Shown here: piece by piece, positions 11,469 to 23,384 of the stretch | How the letters are laid out: every line of letters starts with the position of its first letter | How positions within the stretch are numbered: the stretch's first letter is position 1 | Source of the DNA: Verticillium longisporum | Lineage: Eukaryota > Ascomycota > Sordariomycetes > Glomerellales > Plectosphaerellaceae | DNA: 64,000 bases | Direction: 5' to 3' | Assembly (NCBI GenBank): GCA_019188255.1 | Contig: JAETXT010000014.1 | Coordinates: 124,001-188,000 of the forward strand | Made by a program: the position numbers and the translations under genes | Notes under the pieces: generated by a model | What the model saw: only the letters and a program-made list of their open reading frames with translations | Database searches by the model: none | Told to the model about the DNA's origin: nothing

Positions 11469-12161
11469 TTAATCCATATTGCGCAGGGAGCTGTTGCTCT
11501 GCTTCAAGCTCTTCTTGACAACCTCGGTGCGCTCTTCCCGCAGCGTCACCCATGCCCAGAACCAGCTGACCATCTCGACAAACATGAACGTGAAGAAGAC
11601 CGAGTTCTTCCACCCGTCGCCTCCCCAGGCGGAGGGCGTGTAGTGTGGGTTATGCGATCGGCCGCGTCGCGCATGGAGCCCTCTCGGTAGAGCGGCGAGG
11701 AGGGGCCGGCAATGAGCGTGTAGAAGACGAAGCCGAGGGCGATGCTGAGACGGAGGGGAGCTGTGGACAGACATGGTTAGCGGAGAGCTCATGACGAGGA
11801 AACGGAAAGCGCGCGACGGACCTTGGGTGCCCCAGTAGTAAAGAAGGCTGATCTCCTCGGGCATGCTCAGGGTCATGAGATCGGAGATACCCATAAAGAT
11901 GAGGAGGGCGGCGACGAAGGCCAAGGGCGCGGAGCGGGATTCGAAGCTTCGGTCGGAGGGCTGCAGAGACAGCGTCAGCGATCTCTATCTGGCATCATAG
12001 TGAGGTATGGTCGGGATATTTACCATGCCCATGGAGCCTCCCAGGATGAACACCAGACCCTGGTCGGCAATGGTGCTGGGGTTTGTGAGGAAGTAGAAGC
12101 CCAGTGTGATGTGGAAGAAGCACAGGGACGTGATAATCGTCCTGGTTGAAAGGAGCGCCAT
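11469..12161 (-). CDS. ILM1: ILM1-family membrane protein (mitochondrial DNA maintenance), frame broken once
   Basis: Three exons on the minus strand: 12161-12024, 11960-11822 and 11760-11469, with GT-AG introns of 63 and 61 nt. The reading starts MALLSTRTIITSLCFFHITL and contains several hydrophobic helices and the family segment MPEEISLLYYWGTQ, then LRLSIALGFVFYTLIAGPSS. After PLYREG the correct frame is lost and the C-terminal part (WKNSVFFTFMFVEMVSWFWA) lies in the frame one base earlier. No intron signals fit, so one base seems to be missing somewhere in 11640-11690. Ilm1-type proteins are multi-pass; yeast mutants lose mitochondrial DNA, but the molecular function is unsettled. Convergent with MDM20, 250 bases between stops. 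Confidence 0.78.
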
Positions 12162-12879
12162 CTTGGGAAATTGGACCTTCGTAACAAAGAGGAGGTATGC
12201 TGGTGATTGAATCAACGGCCTGCGCGGAGCAGCTTTCGCGATCCAGGAGCTAAGCTTGGAGTCGTGGCTCGAGGGTGGAGCAGGGGAGGTGTTGAATTAG
12301 CGTCGTTCTGTTCTTTGACACCCAGCCACGCCTCTGAGCCACACCGTTCCTTTAGGTGATAGCACGAGAGTAGCTGATGATATAGTACATGACAACTTCA
12401 CCAGATCACGAATCCATGTCTGGCCTTTTTTCCGTATCGATACATGTAAATTGACACTATACCATTGAGAATTACTCCTAATGGACACTAGGTAGGTACT
12501 CAGACAATCCTTCGGCTGGCATCATAGCACTCCTTGTGCGACAGATGACCGAAACCCATGGCTCCCCGTTACTCAAACGACGACAATGTCCTGATATCGA
12601 CAAGCGCTGGCCTATAAACACATCAAGCAGGGCAAAGGTGCAGCCGCTCGCTTTTCCTATTTCCTATAGCTGTGCATATCTAGCGCACCAGCACCCAGTC
12701 ATCTTCAATATCTTGCCATACGTCGAAAATTACTCATCTTGTTTGTCAACCCCGCATCTCAGCGGGTAGGTCGAAATCACATCATGAGGAACTTGACGAT
12801 GCGTGTGTTTCCAATGCATCAACAATAAGCTGGATCTCAGGGCGCAAATCGCCCGCAAGATCCAGGTAATGCGCACGAC
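12162..12879. promoter_or_regulatory. Divergent spacer between ILM1 and the NLR gene
   Basis: About 720 bases containing the upstream regions of both genes. No reading frame with recognisable content was found; the region is locally AT-richer than its flanks (12290-12480). Confidence 0.35.
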
Positions 12880-15800
12880 ATGGATTGGAGTGCACTCTCC
12901 AAAGCGATGCGAAATGATGGCGGCAAGGACAAAGACAAATCATCGACCGATTATGGGTTACACACTCTGGTCGCCAAGGACAGCAAGTCGCCCGAGCTCA
13001 TCGACGTCGTGGCCATCCATGGCCTGAACGGGCATTTCTTGAAGACTTGGACTGATCCGATTACGGGCGTCAATTGGCTTAAAGATCTTGTTCCCAAGTT
13101 TCTCCCGTCAGCACGCGTCATGTCAGTCTGGTACAATTCCCAGGTCCAATTCAGCAAATCTACCGCGGACATTCATGCCTTCTCTCAGCAGCTTTTGGAG
13201 AGTCTCATGGCCGAAAGAGAGTCTATAGAGGAACAGGACCGACCGCTCATCTTCATCTGCCATTCACTCGGCGGTCTAGTCTTCAAGCAGGCTGCAATCA
13301 AAGCCCACGAGAATGAGAGGTACCGTGATGCTCTGTCGTTCCGCTTTCACGGTGTCATGTTCTTTGGCACACCACACCGCGGCTCGAATTTAGCAACATG
13401 GGCGTCCGTCACTGCGAATGCCCTTCGCGCTGTCTCTTTCAGCACAAGTACCAATGCCCGCCTGGCAAAAGACCTGGAACCCACTTCGAGGTTGCTGCAG
13501 CACATCTCGACCTCGTTTGTCGACTCATGTGGTGCCAAGTTGAAAACAGCATCGTTTTACGAGACCCGGAAAATGGACTTTCTGAACTGTCTTGTAAGCA
13601 ATCTCACAGCAAGAGATGATCTTTGGATCCGCAGTCTGAACAAATAGGATGCGGGTGTGCTGACAACGAGTCTATAGGTCGTCGAGCCCGAATCGGCCAT
13701 TCTGAACATCATCGGTGAGACCAGGATCGCTTTGGAGCGCGATCACCGGACGATATGCCACTTTGCCGACCTTGACGCCGCACAATTTGCCCCAATCAAG
13801 TCGACACTGAGATCTATGGCTGACTCGGCCACCGCCAGTAAGACGCTATCTAAACACGAGACTGAGTCGTTCCTGCAAACTATCAACGTTTCTGACTACG
13901 CCGGCCACAAAAGCCGGAATGCGCCGCCTGTTCAGGGCACATGTACCTGGATTTTCGACCATCCCAAGTACCTATCCTGGATTGAGAGCCCAGACCCGGG
14001 GCTCCTTTGGGTCTCTGCCGATCCTGGCTGTGGAAAATCCGTGCTAGCATCGTTCCTTGTCAACCAGCTGCAGGCGTCTGCAGATCTCGCGAATATCAAC
14101 GTCTGCTACTTCTTTTTCAAATCCGACAGTTTGGAGCAGTTGAGTGCGGTGACAGGTATCAAAACTCTCTTGTATCAGCTCTGCAAGCAACAAAACGAAC
14201 TCGCAGCTTCGGCCATGTCGATACTCTACAATGGCGGGTTGGAAGACATAGACAGCCTATGGCAGGCCATCGTGTACGCTACCCGCCAGAAAGCTGCCAA
14301 AAATACCATCTGCATTCTTGACGGTCTGGATGAGTGTGAGATGGAATTACGAGGCCGACTCATGCGGCAGATCACGGCGTCCTTTTCGAAAGTCGAGTCG
14401 GCCGAGGCAACATCGGCGTCCGCAAACTCTTCAGGCGAGAAAGCAGAGGCCGATCCTGGCGATATCAACAAACGACGACCAAAGCCGGGACGACCCAAGC
14501 TCAAAGTATTCGTAACTAGCCGTCCCGAGAATCAGCTCAAGATAGCATTTCAGAGCAATGTCAACAGGTCGAAAGCGGGTGGCGGAGAGTCTGATAGCAA
14601 ATGCGCTCTGATTCGCTTACGCGGCGAAGACGAGACGGATGCTATCAGTGCCGACATCAACAGAGTTATCAGATCCAAGGTTGATGAGCTCATCCACCAG
14701 GGGCTCCCCTTTCAGCTATTGCAGACAGTTCAGGCAGAGCTCGTTGAGCGCGCGGACCGAACATTCCTTTGGGTGTCCTTGATTCTGGACTTGTTGGAGC
14801 AAAAGGTGGAAGCCGGCGCATCACAGAGAGAGCTTGACGAGCTTCTGCGAAACAGGGATATCTTTCGCATATATCGCGAGCTTCTTGAGCTCCGCTCGGA
14901 ATCGCCTCGAGCAAGAAAGATGCTGCAAATCATCCTGGGAGCGACCCGCCCTCTCACGGTTGACGAACTCAGCATTGCGTTGGCTGTCGAGCCTGAGCCT
15001 GATAAGCCGCGCAGGGGAAGCAGAACCCTGGACGATGTTGAGTATGAGCTTGCATACCCCTTTGAAAACTATATCAAGTCGCTTTGTGGGCACTTTATTC
15101 GAATCATCCGTGAGAGGATCTATCTTGTGCACGAGACGGCCAGGGAGTTTTTGCTCACAATAGAGAGTGAGACGGGCTCCTCTGCAACATCTCGAAGGCC
15201 GTCTGCTTCAGGTACAGACACACCGCCATCGCTGTCTAGCATGATGCCATCTGAAAGCTCGCCGGCTCAATTGCCATTCCAGCACTCATTCTCCCTGGCC
15301 GATGCCCACAGGCTTCTTCTCGGAATCTGCACGACATACATCTACTGCTTAGGGCGGCCAAGCCGATGCGCATCGACAGGGTCAGCCAGCAAGAAGACCG
15401 AGGTCTTTCTAGACTACGCGGCAAAATATTGGACGGTTCATTTTCACCAGGCAATGCAGAGCCGGAGAGTGGCCTCTCCCAACATGGAGTACCACCAGAA
15501 TCTCTGCCATCCATTGTTCCCGGGGTTCAAGACCTGGGTCGGGGCATTCTGGTTCCCAAATCTAGCGCCAATCGTGCCGGATAGCGAGGAGGGGCAGGAC
15601 TACTACATTGAGCTCTTCCAGTTGTACCACCCAGGCGAAGAACGCGACCACTTGCACAGCCAGAGTGATTTTCTCGGGGCCCAACTTGACGAAAGCGACG
15701 ACAGTGAAGTTGAGGGAGCACTCGACATGTTTGGCGCGAGAGAGAAAGAAGCGCCATCGAAGCTCCTGCATACGGATGTGGTCCCAGTTCAGAAGCAGAA

Positions 15801-15981
15801 CGACCACGGGGGTCGCTTGGCAGATCGACATCGCACAGCCAGGCTGCTGGACGCTGCGGTTTCGAATCCCACTTCGCTCAGAAACAACTTGTTTCCTCTC
15901 GAGGTCGACAAGAGTGGTCATGTTTCACTGGCTTTCCAGGATTGGCTGCACAACGGGCCTAAAAGTTCGCGAAGATTCTGA
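12880..15981 (+). CDS. NACHT NLR with N-terminal SesB-like alpha/beta hydrolase domain and no visible C-terminal repeats
   Basis: Two exons, 12880-13593 and 13678-15981 (intron 84 nt), encode 1005 residues. Residues about 40-240 are a DUF676/SesB-type lipase-like domain: an HGLNGHFLKTW oxyanion region, an ICHSLGGLVF nucleophile elbow with serine, and FFGTPHRGSNLA. A linker leads to a NACHT NTPase with a Walker A (SADPGCGKSVLAS, about residue 430) and a Walker B (ICILDGLDECEM). After the winged-helix-like region (ILGATRPLTVDELSIAL; YLVHETAREFLL) the protein ends in an acidic, low-complexity tail rather than the ankyrin, TPR or WD repeats usual in fungal NLRs. Such proteins act in heterokaryon incompatibility and immunity-like cell death, the NACHT part oligomerising on ligand sensing. 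The ligand here cannot be inferred. Confidence 0.88.
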
Positions 15982-16980
15982 GCACGGCTGCAACAGCGCG
16001 ATGGGGCTTTTTGGGGCCCTCGGTTTCATCAGATGAAGCAGAGCATAGGTCGACGAAGTTATTTTTTTCTTCTTCTGGGGTCATCAGGAAACTTCCATCA
16101 AGAACCTGGGAGTCCCTATAATGGTCCTATGTGCTTGGTTGCATTCTGATGGGAACGCGACAATGGGTGAGACCTTAACGGGCTGCTGTGTTAATAAAGC
16201 GTCTACGACTTCTCTGAGTAGAGGCCACGCTTGTCGGAGGCCTGGTCACGAGGGCGCTCGCATGAGAGTGTTTTTGAAGGATGCAGTCCCATATTCGATT
16301 CACCGTGGCCCTTTCTTCCCCCGTGATGGTAATCGTGTCAATGTACTGCGTAGGGTATGGTTAGACCTGCATGGAGTGCAGAATCCCCAGTGGGTTGTAA
16401 ACATGGCTCGAGTTCCCCAAGTCTCCCATAATACGCATAGATACGATGCATTTCCCAAAGCAAGATGGCAAAGCTGTCGAACCAGAAAACATGTCAGTTG
16501 TACATCTTGACCTGCAAGATCTTGACCTGCAAGATGAGATGACTGGGCTGCGTGTCTTGAAAGGGGTCGTTTTCCACACAATCTGCTTGAAGGAGGTCAA
16601 AGGACCGTGGGGGCCGGGCCCACTGATTAACCCCCCACAGCAATGTCTTGAGCTCCAATTCCACACTTGCAAGGCTGCTGTACTCTAGCTTGTCTAGGTA
16701 GGTACCGCAGTAGGCAGCTACTAGCCTGGCATGGATGATCAATTGGGCGACGAGCGGCGCGCTTCGCAAGGCTGTCGAGCGCAAAGCTTAGGTGGGGTCG
16801 TAAATGTCTCGACACCACGAGTCGATTCACTGATTATATCGTCGCAGGCCACTGGAACTGTTGCACCGAAGAGGGCAGCACGCCCCAACCATAATTCAAT
16901 CCCAGTAGCTCTACACCTTTCTCCCTCAACTCCCCAGTTCAGGCCCGAGCCTTCGTCCGCCCACGTACGACACACGAAAC
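15982..16980. other. Intergenic region between the NLR and CDC43 genes
   Basis: About 1 kb. It contains two tandem copies of the 15-mer cttgacctgcaagat near 16505-16535 and a ctaggtaggtacc motif near 16695. No coding region can be supported. Confidence 0.35.
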
Positions 16981-18532
16981 ATGGCCGACCCCGCGCAACA
17001 AGCTCCCCTCGACAAGGAGCGCCATCTCCGCTACTGGCAGCGCTGCTACCGCAGCTTCCTCCCGACCCAGTACACGAGCCACGACAGCATCCGCATGGCC
17101 CTCGGCTTCTTCATCGTCGCCGCCTTTGACATCCTCTCGCCGGCCACATCCTCGGGCGAACCGCACGCCCTGACGCCGTCCGACCGCTCCAAGATCCGCA
17201 AGTGGGTGCTGAGCCAGCAGCACGTTGGCGGCGGGTTCAGCGGCGCGCCGAGCCACACGTTGCCGGCGGAGCTCTGCCGGGGCTACGACCTCGAGACGAA
17301 CAAGCCCGCGTTCAAGCACCCGGACGTGTCGACCATTGCTGCCACCTACTTTGCGCTGCTGCTGCTCGCGCTCGTCGAGGACGGTACACGGGAAGGGGGC
17401 AAAGGGGCGTTTGCAGGGGTGGACCGTGTCGGGATCCTGCGCTGGCTGCGGCGGCTGCAACGAGAGGATGGAAGCTTCGGGGACGTGCTCGTGGAGGACG
17501 GTGCCGTTTCTGGCGGTCGAGATATGAGGCTCTGTTACCTGGCCGCCACGATTCGATGGTGCCTGCGAGGCGATGTCAAGGAGGGCGAGCCCGGCTGGGT
17601 GGAGGACATTGACGTCGACGCACTGATAGGGCATATTCGGCAAGGCCAGACGTACGATGGCGGGGTAGCGGAGAGCTCGCAGCATGAGGCACATGGTGAG
17701 ATGGCCGCTCTGGAATGTGGAGACCCCTCGACTGACACACACACGCACAGCTGGATATGCTTACTGTGCTATTGGCGCATTATACATGCTCGACAGGCCT
17801 CTGGAAAGCACGGATGATTCATTCGACAGCGAAGCGCTGCGCAAGGGCGTCATTGACCGGGAGGGCCTGATCAAGTTCCTCGTGCACCGGCAGTTCGCGT
17901 ACCTCGAGAGGCAAGAACAGGACGCAGAGGAGAATGACCCCGATGTCGCCAACTTTGCTCTCCCTCGAAACCTCGCAGACCTCTCGCTCGAGGAGAACAA
18001 GCACTTTGTAGGGTTCAACGGAAGATGCAACAAGGTCGCGGATACCTGCTACTGCTGGTGGGTCGGCGGGACCCTCGCTGTGAGTTTTACTCTACCGTTG
18101 CCGTCACTGACCGCGGAACACACCTCCCTGACATGATGGCAGATGCTTTCGCAGACCGGCCTCATCGCCAATGCGCCGTCCCGCAACTTCCTTCTGTCCA
18201 AGACGCAGCATATTATCGGCGGCTTTGCCAAGTACCCCGGCGGACCACCAGACGTCCACCACGCGTACCTCGGACTCGCCGCCCTTGCCACCATGGGCGA
18301 TTCGTCCCTGCGCGACTTTGACGCTGGGTTGTGCGTCAGCACGGAAACGGTCGACAAGATTCGCGCTGCAAGGGCGGCTTTGACTGCGTCCGGCCGTCAA
18401 CCAGAGGCTGCGGCTGGCATTGCTGGCGCTGGTGTGAATTTTTGGAAGGGCAAGCAGGCGACGTGGCCGAAGAACACACTTGGCGAAGACGTCAACACGC
18501 GGCTCAGCGCAGCGCTCAAGGCGCTCGGATGA
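16981..18532 (+). CDS. CDC43: Geranylgeranyltransferase type I beta subunit
   Basis: Exons 16981-17695, 17751-18079 and 18143-18532 (introns 55 and 63 nt) encode 477 residues. The sequence shows the prenyltransferase beta-subunit alpha-alpha barrel repeats (VGGGFSGAPSHTLPAELCRG; EDGSFGD; YDGGVAESSQHEAHAGYAYC). The zinc ligands are also present: Asp and Cys in NKVADTCYCWW and His in DVHHAYLGLAAL. With the shared alpha subunit it transfers geranylgeranyl from GGPP to CaaX proteins ending in Leu, such as Rho1 and Cdc42. The YDGG...HEAHAGY context fits type I better than the farnesyl or Rab enzymes. The ATG at 16981 sits in a good context (cgaaacATGGCC), directly after a pyrimidine-rich leader. 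Confidence 0.9.
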
Positions 18533-19007
18533 TCAAGTGATGCACATCTTCAGTGTGCCGTTGAGAAACTACCATGGAGCCAGAGGGCTCCTTAGATACC
18601 CCCCCTCGCCGCTCTGCGACTACAATGCTACAAAGGAACCTTCCGAGACTTCGGTCAGCAACTACGCTTCCTCTTCGTCAACTCTCGTGTGTGTCAGTAC
18701 AAGGTATCCTCAATATGGTACAAAAGAACTCCGGCCCTAGGGGAGGAAAAGAAAAAGTAAACCACGCCATCGAGTGAGGCGTTCCCCGTCGTTTTTCCAC
18801 GTCACAAAAACAAATGTTGTACAATCCTTTGCAATAACTCAAGGGGTAAACATAGACGAAGACGAAGAGGAAAAAAAAAAGACAAATTGAAGCAAACCAT
18901 CAACGCCCATGCGTCAGAAAACCATGTCTACTGCTTTTATCTTCGCCAGTGTTCGTAAGTGATCCGCTTCGTCAAGTCGTGATTGTTGAGTGTTGTATGT
19001 TCGCACA
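18533..19007. other. Convergent 3' region between CDC43 and the kinase gene
   Basis: About 475 bases between two stop codons, with an A-rich stretch near 18870-18890. It probably holds both 3' UTRs; no gene seen. Confidence 0.4.
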
Positions 19008-21961
19008 TCAAGGCGCGTCTGTGGCTTCGAGGCCAGTGTGCTGTGACGCTCGCGACGCGACGCCGCGCGGTGTCGTCTCATTATCGGTCGACTCGCCCTC
19101 TTCAATGATCTGCTCTTCGACCCGCTCACCGGGGCCGCTAACAACGGGCGTAAAATTCTCCACTTCCTCAATGTAATCGTCGCCCGTCTCGTCGTCCTCT
19201 TCTTCTTCCTGAATAGTGATCTCGCCAGATCGTCGTCCCAGGCCAGAGGCGCTGGCGCTTCGCGAATGGGAGCCAGAGCCGGTGCTACGAGCACTGCTGC
19301 CGCCACCATTAAGAGATAACATGGGCCCTTTGAAGAGGCTGCGCTTCCGCTTGGCAAAAAGAACACCGCCAGCGCCAAAGGGGTTCGGCGAGCCTGGTGC
19401 TTGATGGTCGGTGGAGGAGGATGGCATGCCCTCGTTGAAAACAGAAATCGGGGCGGGCGGTCCAGAGCCCCTGACGAGGCGGAGGCTCGACGGGAAGGAC
19501 GAGGTGGTTGGAGTCGCAGGCAGGACCTTGACCGAGTGGTGGGGCGAGTGACCCCGTTGAAGAGGGGTTTTCACGCCAGACATTGAGCCGTTTGAGCTCG
19601 TAGATGACGCTTTGGAGTGTGTGTGGTGGTGGTGGTGCATGGAGCGTATGGAGGACACGGAAGAGGAGGTTGACTTGCGCCCACGCAGTCCCGCGGAGGA
19701 TCGGCGCATGGTAGACCGGGGCGTCAGAGGCGATGGAGACAGCGACTGACGCTTGTAGGAGTTACTGGTCGTAATCCTCGGCGGTCCATGCGACCCCGAA
19801 ACCGAGGCCGGTGCCCGCGTAGGGCTATGAAGGCCACCTCCCATCGGAGCCGGCGGCATCGCCTTGGCTATGTGGCCATTAGCCACGACGCCTTTGGGCA
19901 GCGAGGCTTTTGCCCTAGGAATCCCCGAATCAATGGTGGGGTATTTGCTCGTTTGCGGACGTGGGCTGGGCTCTTTCGAGTGCTTGCTCCCGTTCACGCT
20001 ACCATTTTTATCGACGAGATTCGGCGTCGAATGGCTTCCTCTCTTGTTTGCATGCCTGTGCCTGCGTGTGTTTTCATAGAACCAGTGCGTCCAGTTCTTC
20101 CACGTAGCCACGATCGCCTGCGATGGCCTTTTGCGCACCTTTTGCGGCTCGGTATCCTGCTCAGTTGAGCCTGGGCCATTCGAAGACAGGGCCTCGGTCG
20201 TTGTGACGAGGTGAAGCGTGGATCCCCTGGATCTCGCACTGCGTATGACACCCTCTTTTGGAGGCGGGATCGGGCGCCTGTGTCTTGACGTGCTGGCGGA
20301 TCGGATAGAGTCTTTGTCGACAGGCCGCGGTGGCACATCCGGGCTGGACCCACCGCTTTCCTTACCATGTTCGGGCAGCCCAGGCAGCTCAAAGTCGGTG
20401 TAATGCGCGCTGCGACGTTCGGTTCTACCGCGTGTTCTAGGCAGCGGCTGCTCCCCCAGCCTCATCATGCCGCTGGTGAAGCCCCCATCTTCGTCAACCT
20501 CGGGCAATACTGGCGCCATGCGTTCGAGCCTGCTGGAGGCGGCGGAAAGACGGCGCAGACTCCTGTTCTCGACGTCTCGCTCCCGTCGCTTCTGTTCCTT
20601 CCTCCTCAGCTTCTTCTCCTCCTTCTCGATGAGCAAGGACCACCAGCCAGCCAGCGCATCGCAACGCTGGGCCACAACGCTCTCGATGACAGCATCAATG
20701 TTCACGCCAGCGCCCTTCATGCGGTGAAGCGTCTCCTTCTCCAAGTGAGTCGAGAACGTGGGTGGGGCCTGGCTCTGCAGAATGGCTTGCTGGGAAGCTG
20801 CATATTCGGACAAGAATGGATGCGCCAGAATATCTGGCAATGAGGGTCGTAACAGCGTCCGCTTCGAAAGGAGCGACTTCATCAGAGATACCGCGTCGTC
20901 AGGTAGGTGTTCCGGGAACTTGGGGTCTTCCGTGAGAATCTTGTTTCGAGTGACCGCGTCGTCGTCGTCGTCGAACGGCAGTTCACCGCACAACAGAGCG
21001 TACAGAATGACTCCCAGACTCCAGACATCGACCTTTTCGCCGGCGTACTTTTCCGCCTTGAGCATTTCCGGTGCCGAGTAGCAGATGGTACCGCAAAATG
21101 TCTGCAGGTAGTTGGCCTTGCCCTCATACTCGCGCGTGAAGCCAAAGTCGACAAGCTTGACGTTTTCATTCTTATCGAGCAGGATATTCTCGAGCTTGAG
21201 ATCGCGATGCACGCAGCTCTGTTGGTGCACATAGGAGACGGCGCCGACAAGCTGCGCAAAGATCTTTTGCACTTTATAGACGGGGAGGGCCCCTTGAGAC
21301 AGGAGGTAGTTGTATAGTTCATCGCCTGTGGGTCTTGCATTAGCGGTCTGTGTGTATTCCCGGCTTGCTGTTTCTCTCTCGCGCGCGCCTACCAGGGCAG
21401 TATTCCAGTACGAGCCAGACCAGGTTCTCGGTGACGATGACTTCGTAGAGCCGCGCAATATGAGGGTGGATGAACTGGCGGTGATGATGAATCTCGCGGG
21501 CCAGGTTGGAATCAGTTTTGTTGGCAGACTTGAGGACAACCTGCACAGAGTAAGCAAGAAGCCAGAAGAGGTCGAGATTTCGTGAAGGGCGTGGTTGGGA
21601 ATCGGACCTTGGAGTTGTTGATAAGCTTGTGGCTGGCGAGGTAGACCTTGCCGAAGGAACCCTTGCCAATAAGGCGTCCCAGGGTGTAGTTGCCAACGGA
21701 CTTTAGGTCTTTGTTCGCGAATTCACTGCCACGCGTTAGAATAGACCTAAAGCCAGGTACAGTAAGGGTCGCGCGCGCGAGAGGGGACCTACTCGAGAAG
21801 CTCTTGGTAGGAATTGGCAAGCTGCGCACTTGGTCAGCAAGGTCATGCCAGGCGGCGATGCCGGTTGGGTATGCGCAAGGCGGGGAGGACAATCCCAAAA
21901 CAACGGTACGGACCTTGGCCTTGCGACCCAGCAGGTCGGCCTTGCCTCGTACCATCTGCAT
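19008..21961 (-). CDS. CAMK-group Ser/Thr protein kinase, Kin4-like
   Basis: Five exons on the minus strand: 21961-21914, 21821-21793, 21725-21608, 21540-21393 and 21325-19008, with introns of 92, 67, 67 and 67 nt, giving 886 residues. The kinase domain starts NYTLGRLIGKGSFGKVYLAS and includes the catalytic lysine in VVLK (just after intron 3), HRDLKLEN, VDFGF, an activation loop ending QTFCGTICYSAPEM, and DVWSLGVILYALL. It is followed by a conserved extension (GAGVNIDAVIESVVAQRCDA). A roughly 450-residue Ser/Pro/Arg-rich tail follows, presumably disordered and regulatory. The extended N-terminal motif FANKDLKSVGNYTLG and the tail suit a fungal Kin4-type CAMKL kinase (spindle position checkpoint in yeast); assignment within CAMKL is inferred. 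Confidence 0.85.
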
Positions 21962-23384
21962 GCCGCCGCGAGCACAGGATGGAGGGTCCGGATGGAGGAG
22001 ACCAGGTTAGGCGTGCGTGGGACCGAAAACGGCGTGGTGGAGATGGCGATCGCAAAGAGTCAAGCACGGTCGGTGAGCCAGCGAAGGCGATTTCGGGTCG
22101 CGGCAGTTCATCGAGGGGTTCGTCGGACAGATGAGGCGGGTTGCGGCGCGCAAGAATTGGGAAGTCGACGTTGCAGAAGGTTTGGCGAGAATCGGGAATC
22201 GGGGAAGACACGACTTGGCTGGGCTGAGGGGGGGGGCAGGCGGTGTGTGGTCGCGAAAGTCGATGGGCGATCTTTGGAGATTTGGTTTCGCGTGCCTGAG
22301 GCGAGGCCAGGCGAACGAGCTCTCGGTGCAACTGTCGTTCAATTGCCAGTTGGAACCAACAACTTTCAGGGCCAACGACGGGACGCTGGCACGGTGGCAC
22401 GGGGGTGTGCGTGTGGTGGGTCTCGAAAACGGGGCGTGGGATGATGTGGGGACGCTGGTGGTGACTGTGCAAAGCTGTGGAAATTGAATGAAGCGGGGGG
22501 GAGGATGGTAGGACGGATGTTCAGGATGTATGTAGACTTGGCACTGACAGATGGTCTGATCATCTGTTCGGCGAGATGCATGTCCCCTCATGTTGTAGCA
22601 AGCCCTGCAGCATGATGCAACTCTTGGGTCACAACTTCACGACACAAACAATGCCTTCTCGATCAATTCTTGTTGCATCCCCTGTCGAGAGGCTCGCTCA
22701 ACAGCTGCACCAAGAGAGTCTAGATCCAGGCACTCTTTTGGTGGAGATCTCAATATGCCAAGGCGCCATCACATGACAACCGAGTGATCTCATTGTACGG
22801 TCTGCGGGTCGTCACCAACACGCTCAAACCTTCGTTAGCACTCCCATGCCCGGAACGTTAAGTTTGCCATGGCCACTTTGATTCTGATTTGCAGGATGGA
22901 CAAATAGAGTAGCCAGGGACCACCCAGTGGGCGCTCAATAGCTACGTGCTTGAGGTCCAACTGTTTGACGTCCAGTTGCTCCAGGTCGATCCAAGTCGAA
23001 AGCCGCCATGCGTTTCGAAAGCTTCCAGAAGCCGTCCATCAAGCCATGCTTGCGAATGCCTCTACACTGAGCCCAGACATTGACATGCGACTCTTGTGAC
23101 GGTGTGAGCGTGAGTGAGTTCCGTCTCAGAGATGCAATTTCAGGTCGCAAGGTCGCACCGCAGCGGGAAGGGCGCAGGGGGAGAGAAAGAGAGAGCCAAG
23201 AGAGCCTGCGCGTCACAGCATCAGGAAGCGGGATGACCTCATCGAGCTTATGTAATGCGCAATCGCCAGGTGGGAGCTCAAGCCCACACTGCACAAGGAG
23301 CTCCAGACCTCCTCCTGCGCAGTGCTTCCCAGACGAGGTATCTTTTCGCCAGCTTCGAGCTTCAATTGCGCTCCCCCCAAAGCC
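21962..23384. promoter_or_regulatory. Long divergent spacer between the kinase and the M20 peptidase
   Basis: About 1.4 kb. The half next to the kinase (22000-22590) is GC-rich with long open frames on both strands but no domain signal, consistent with a long 5' leader. The half next to the peptidase has nothing recognisable. Confidence 0.35.

Noticed and set aside
13594..13647. NLR gene split into two separate genes (a lipase and a NACHT protein)
   Set aside because: The stop at 13647 lies inside an 84-nt GT-AG intron whose removal joins the two parts in frame, as in related NLRs.
22007..22591. Long open frames on both strands upstream of the kinase
   Set aside because: Their composition follows the GC-rich leader, with no domains, no good start context and no splice support.
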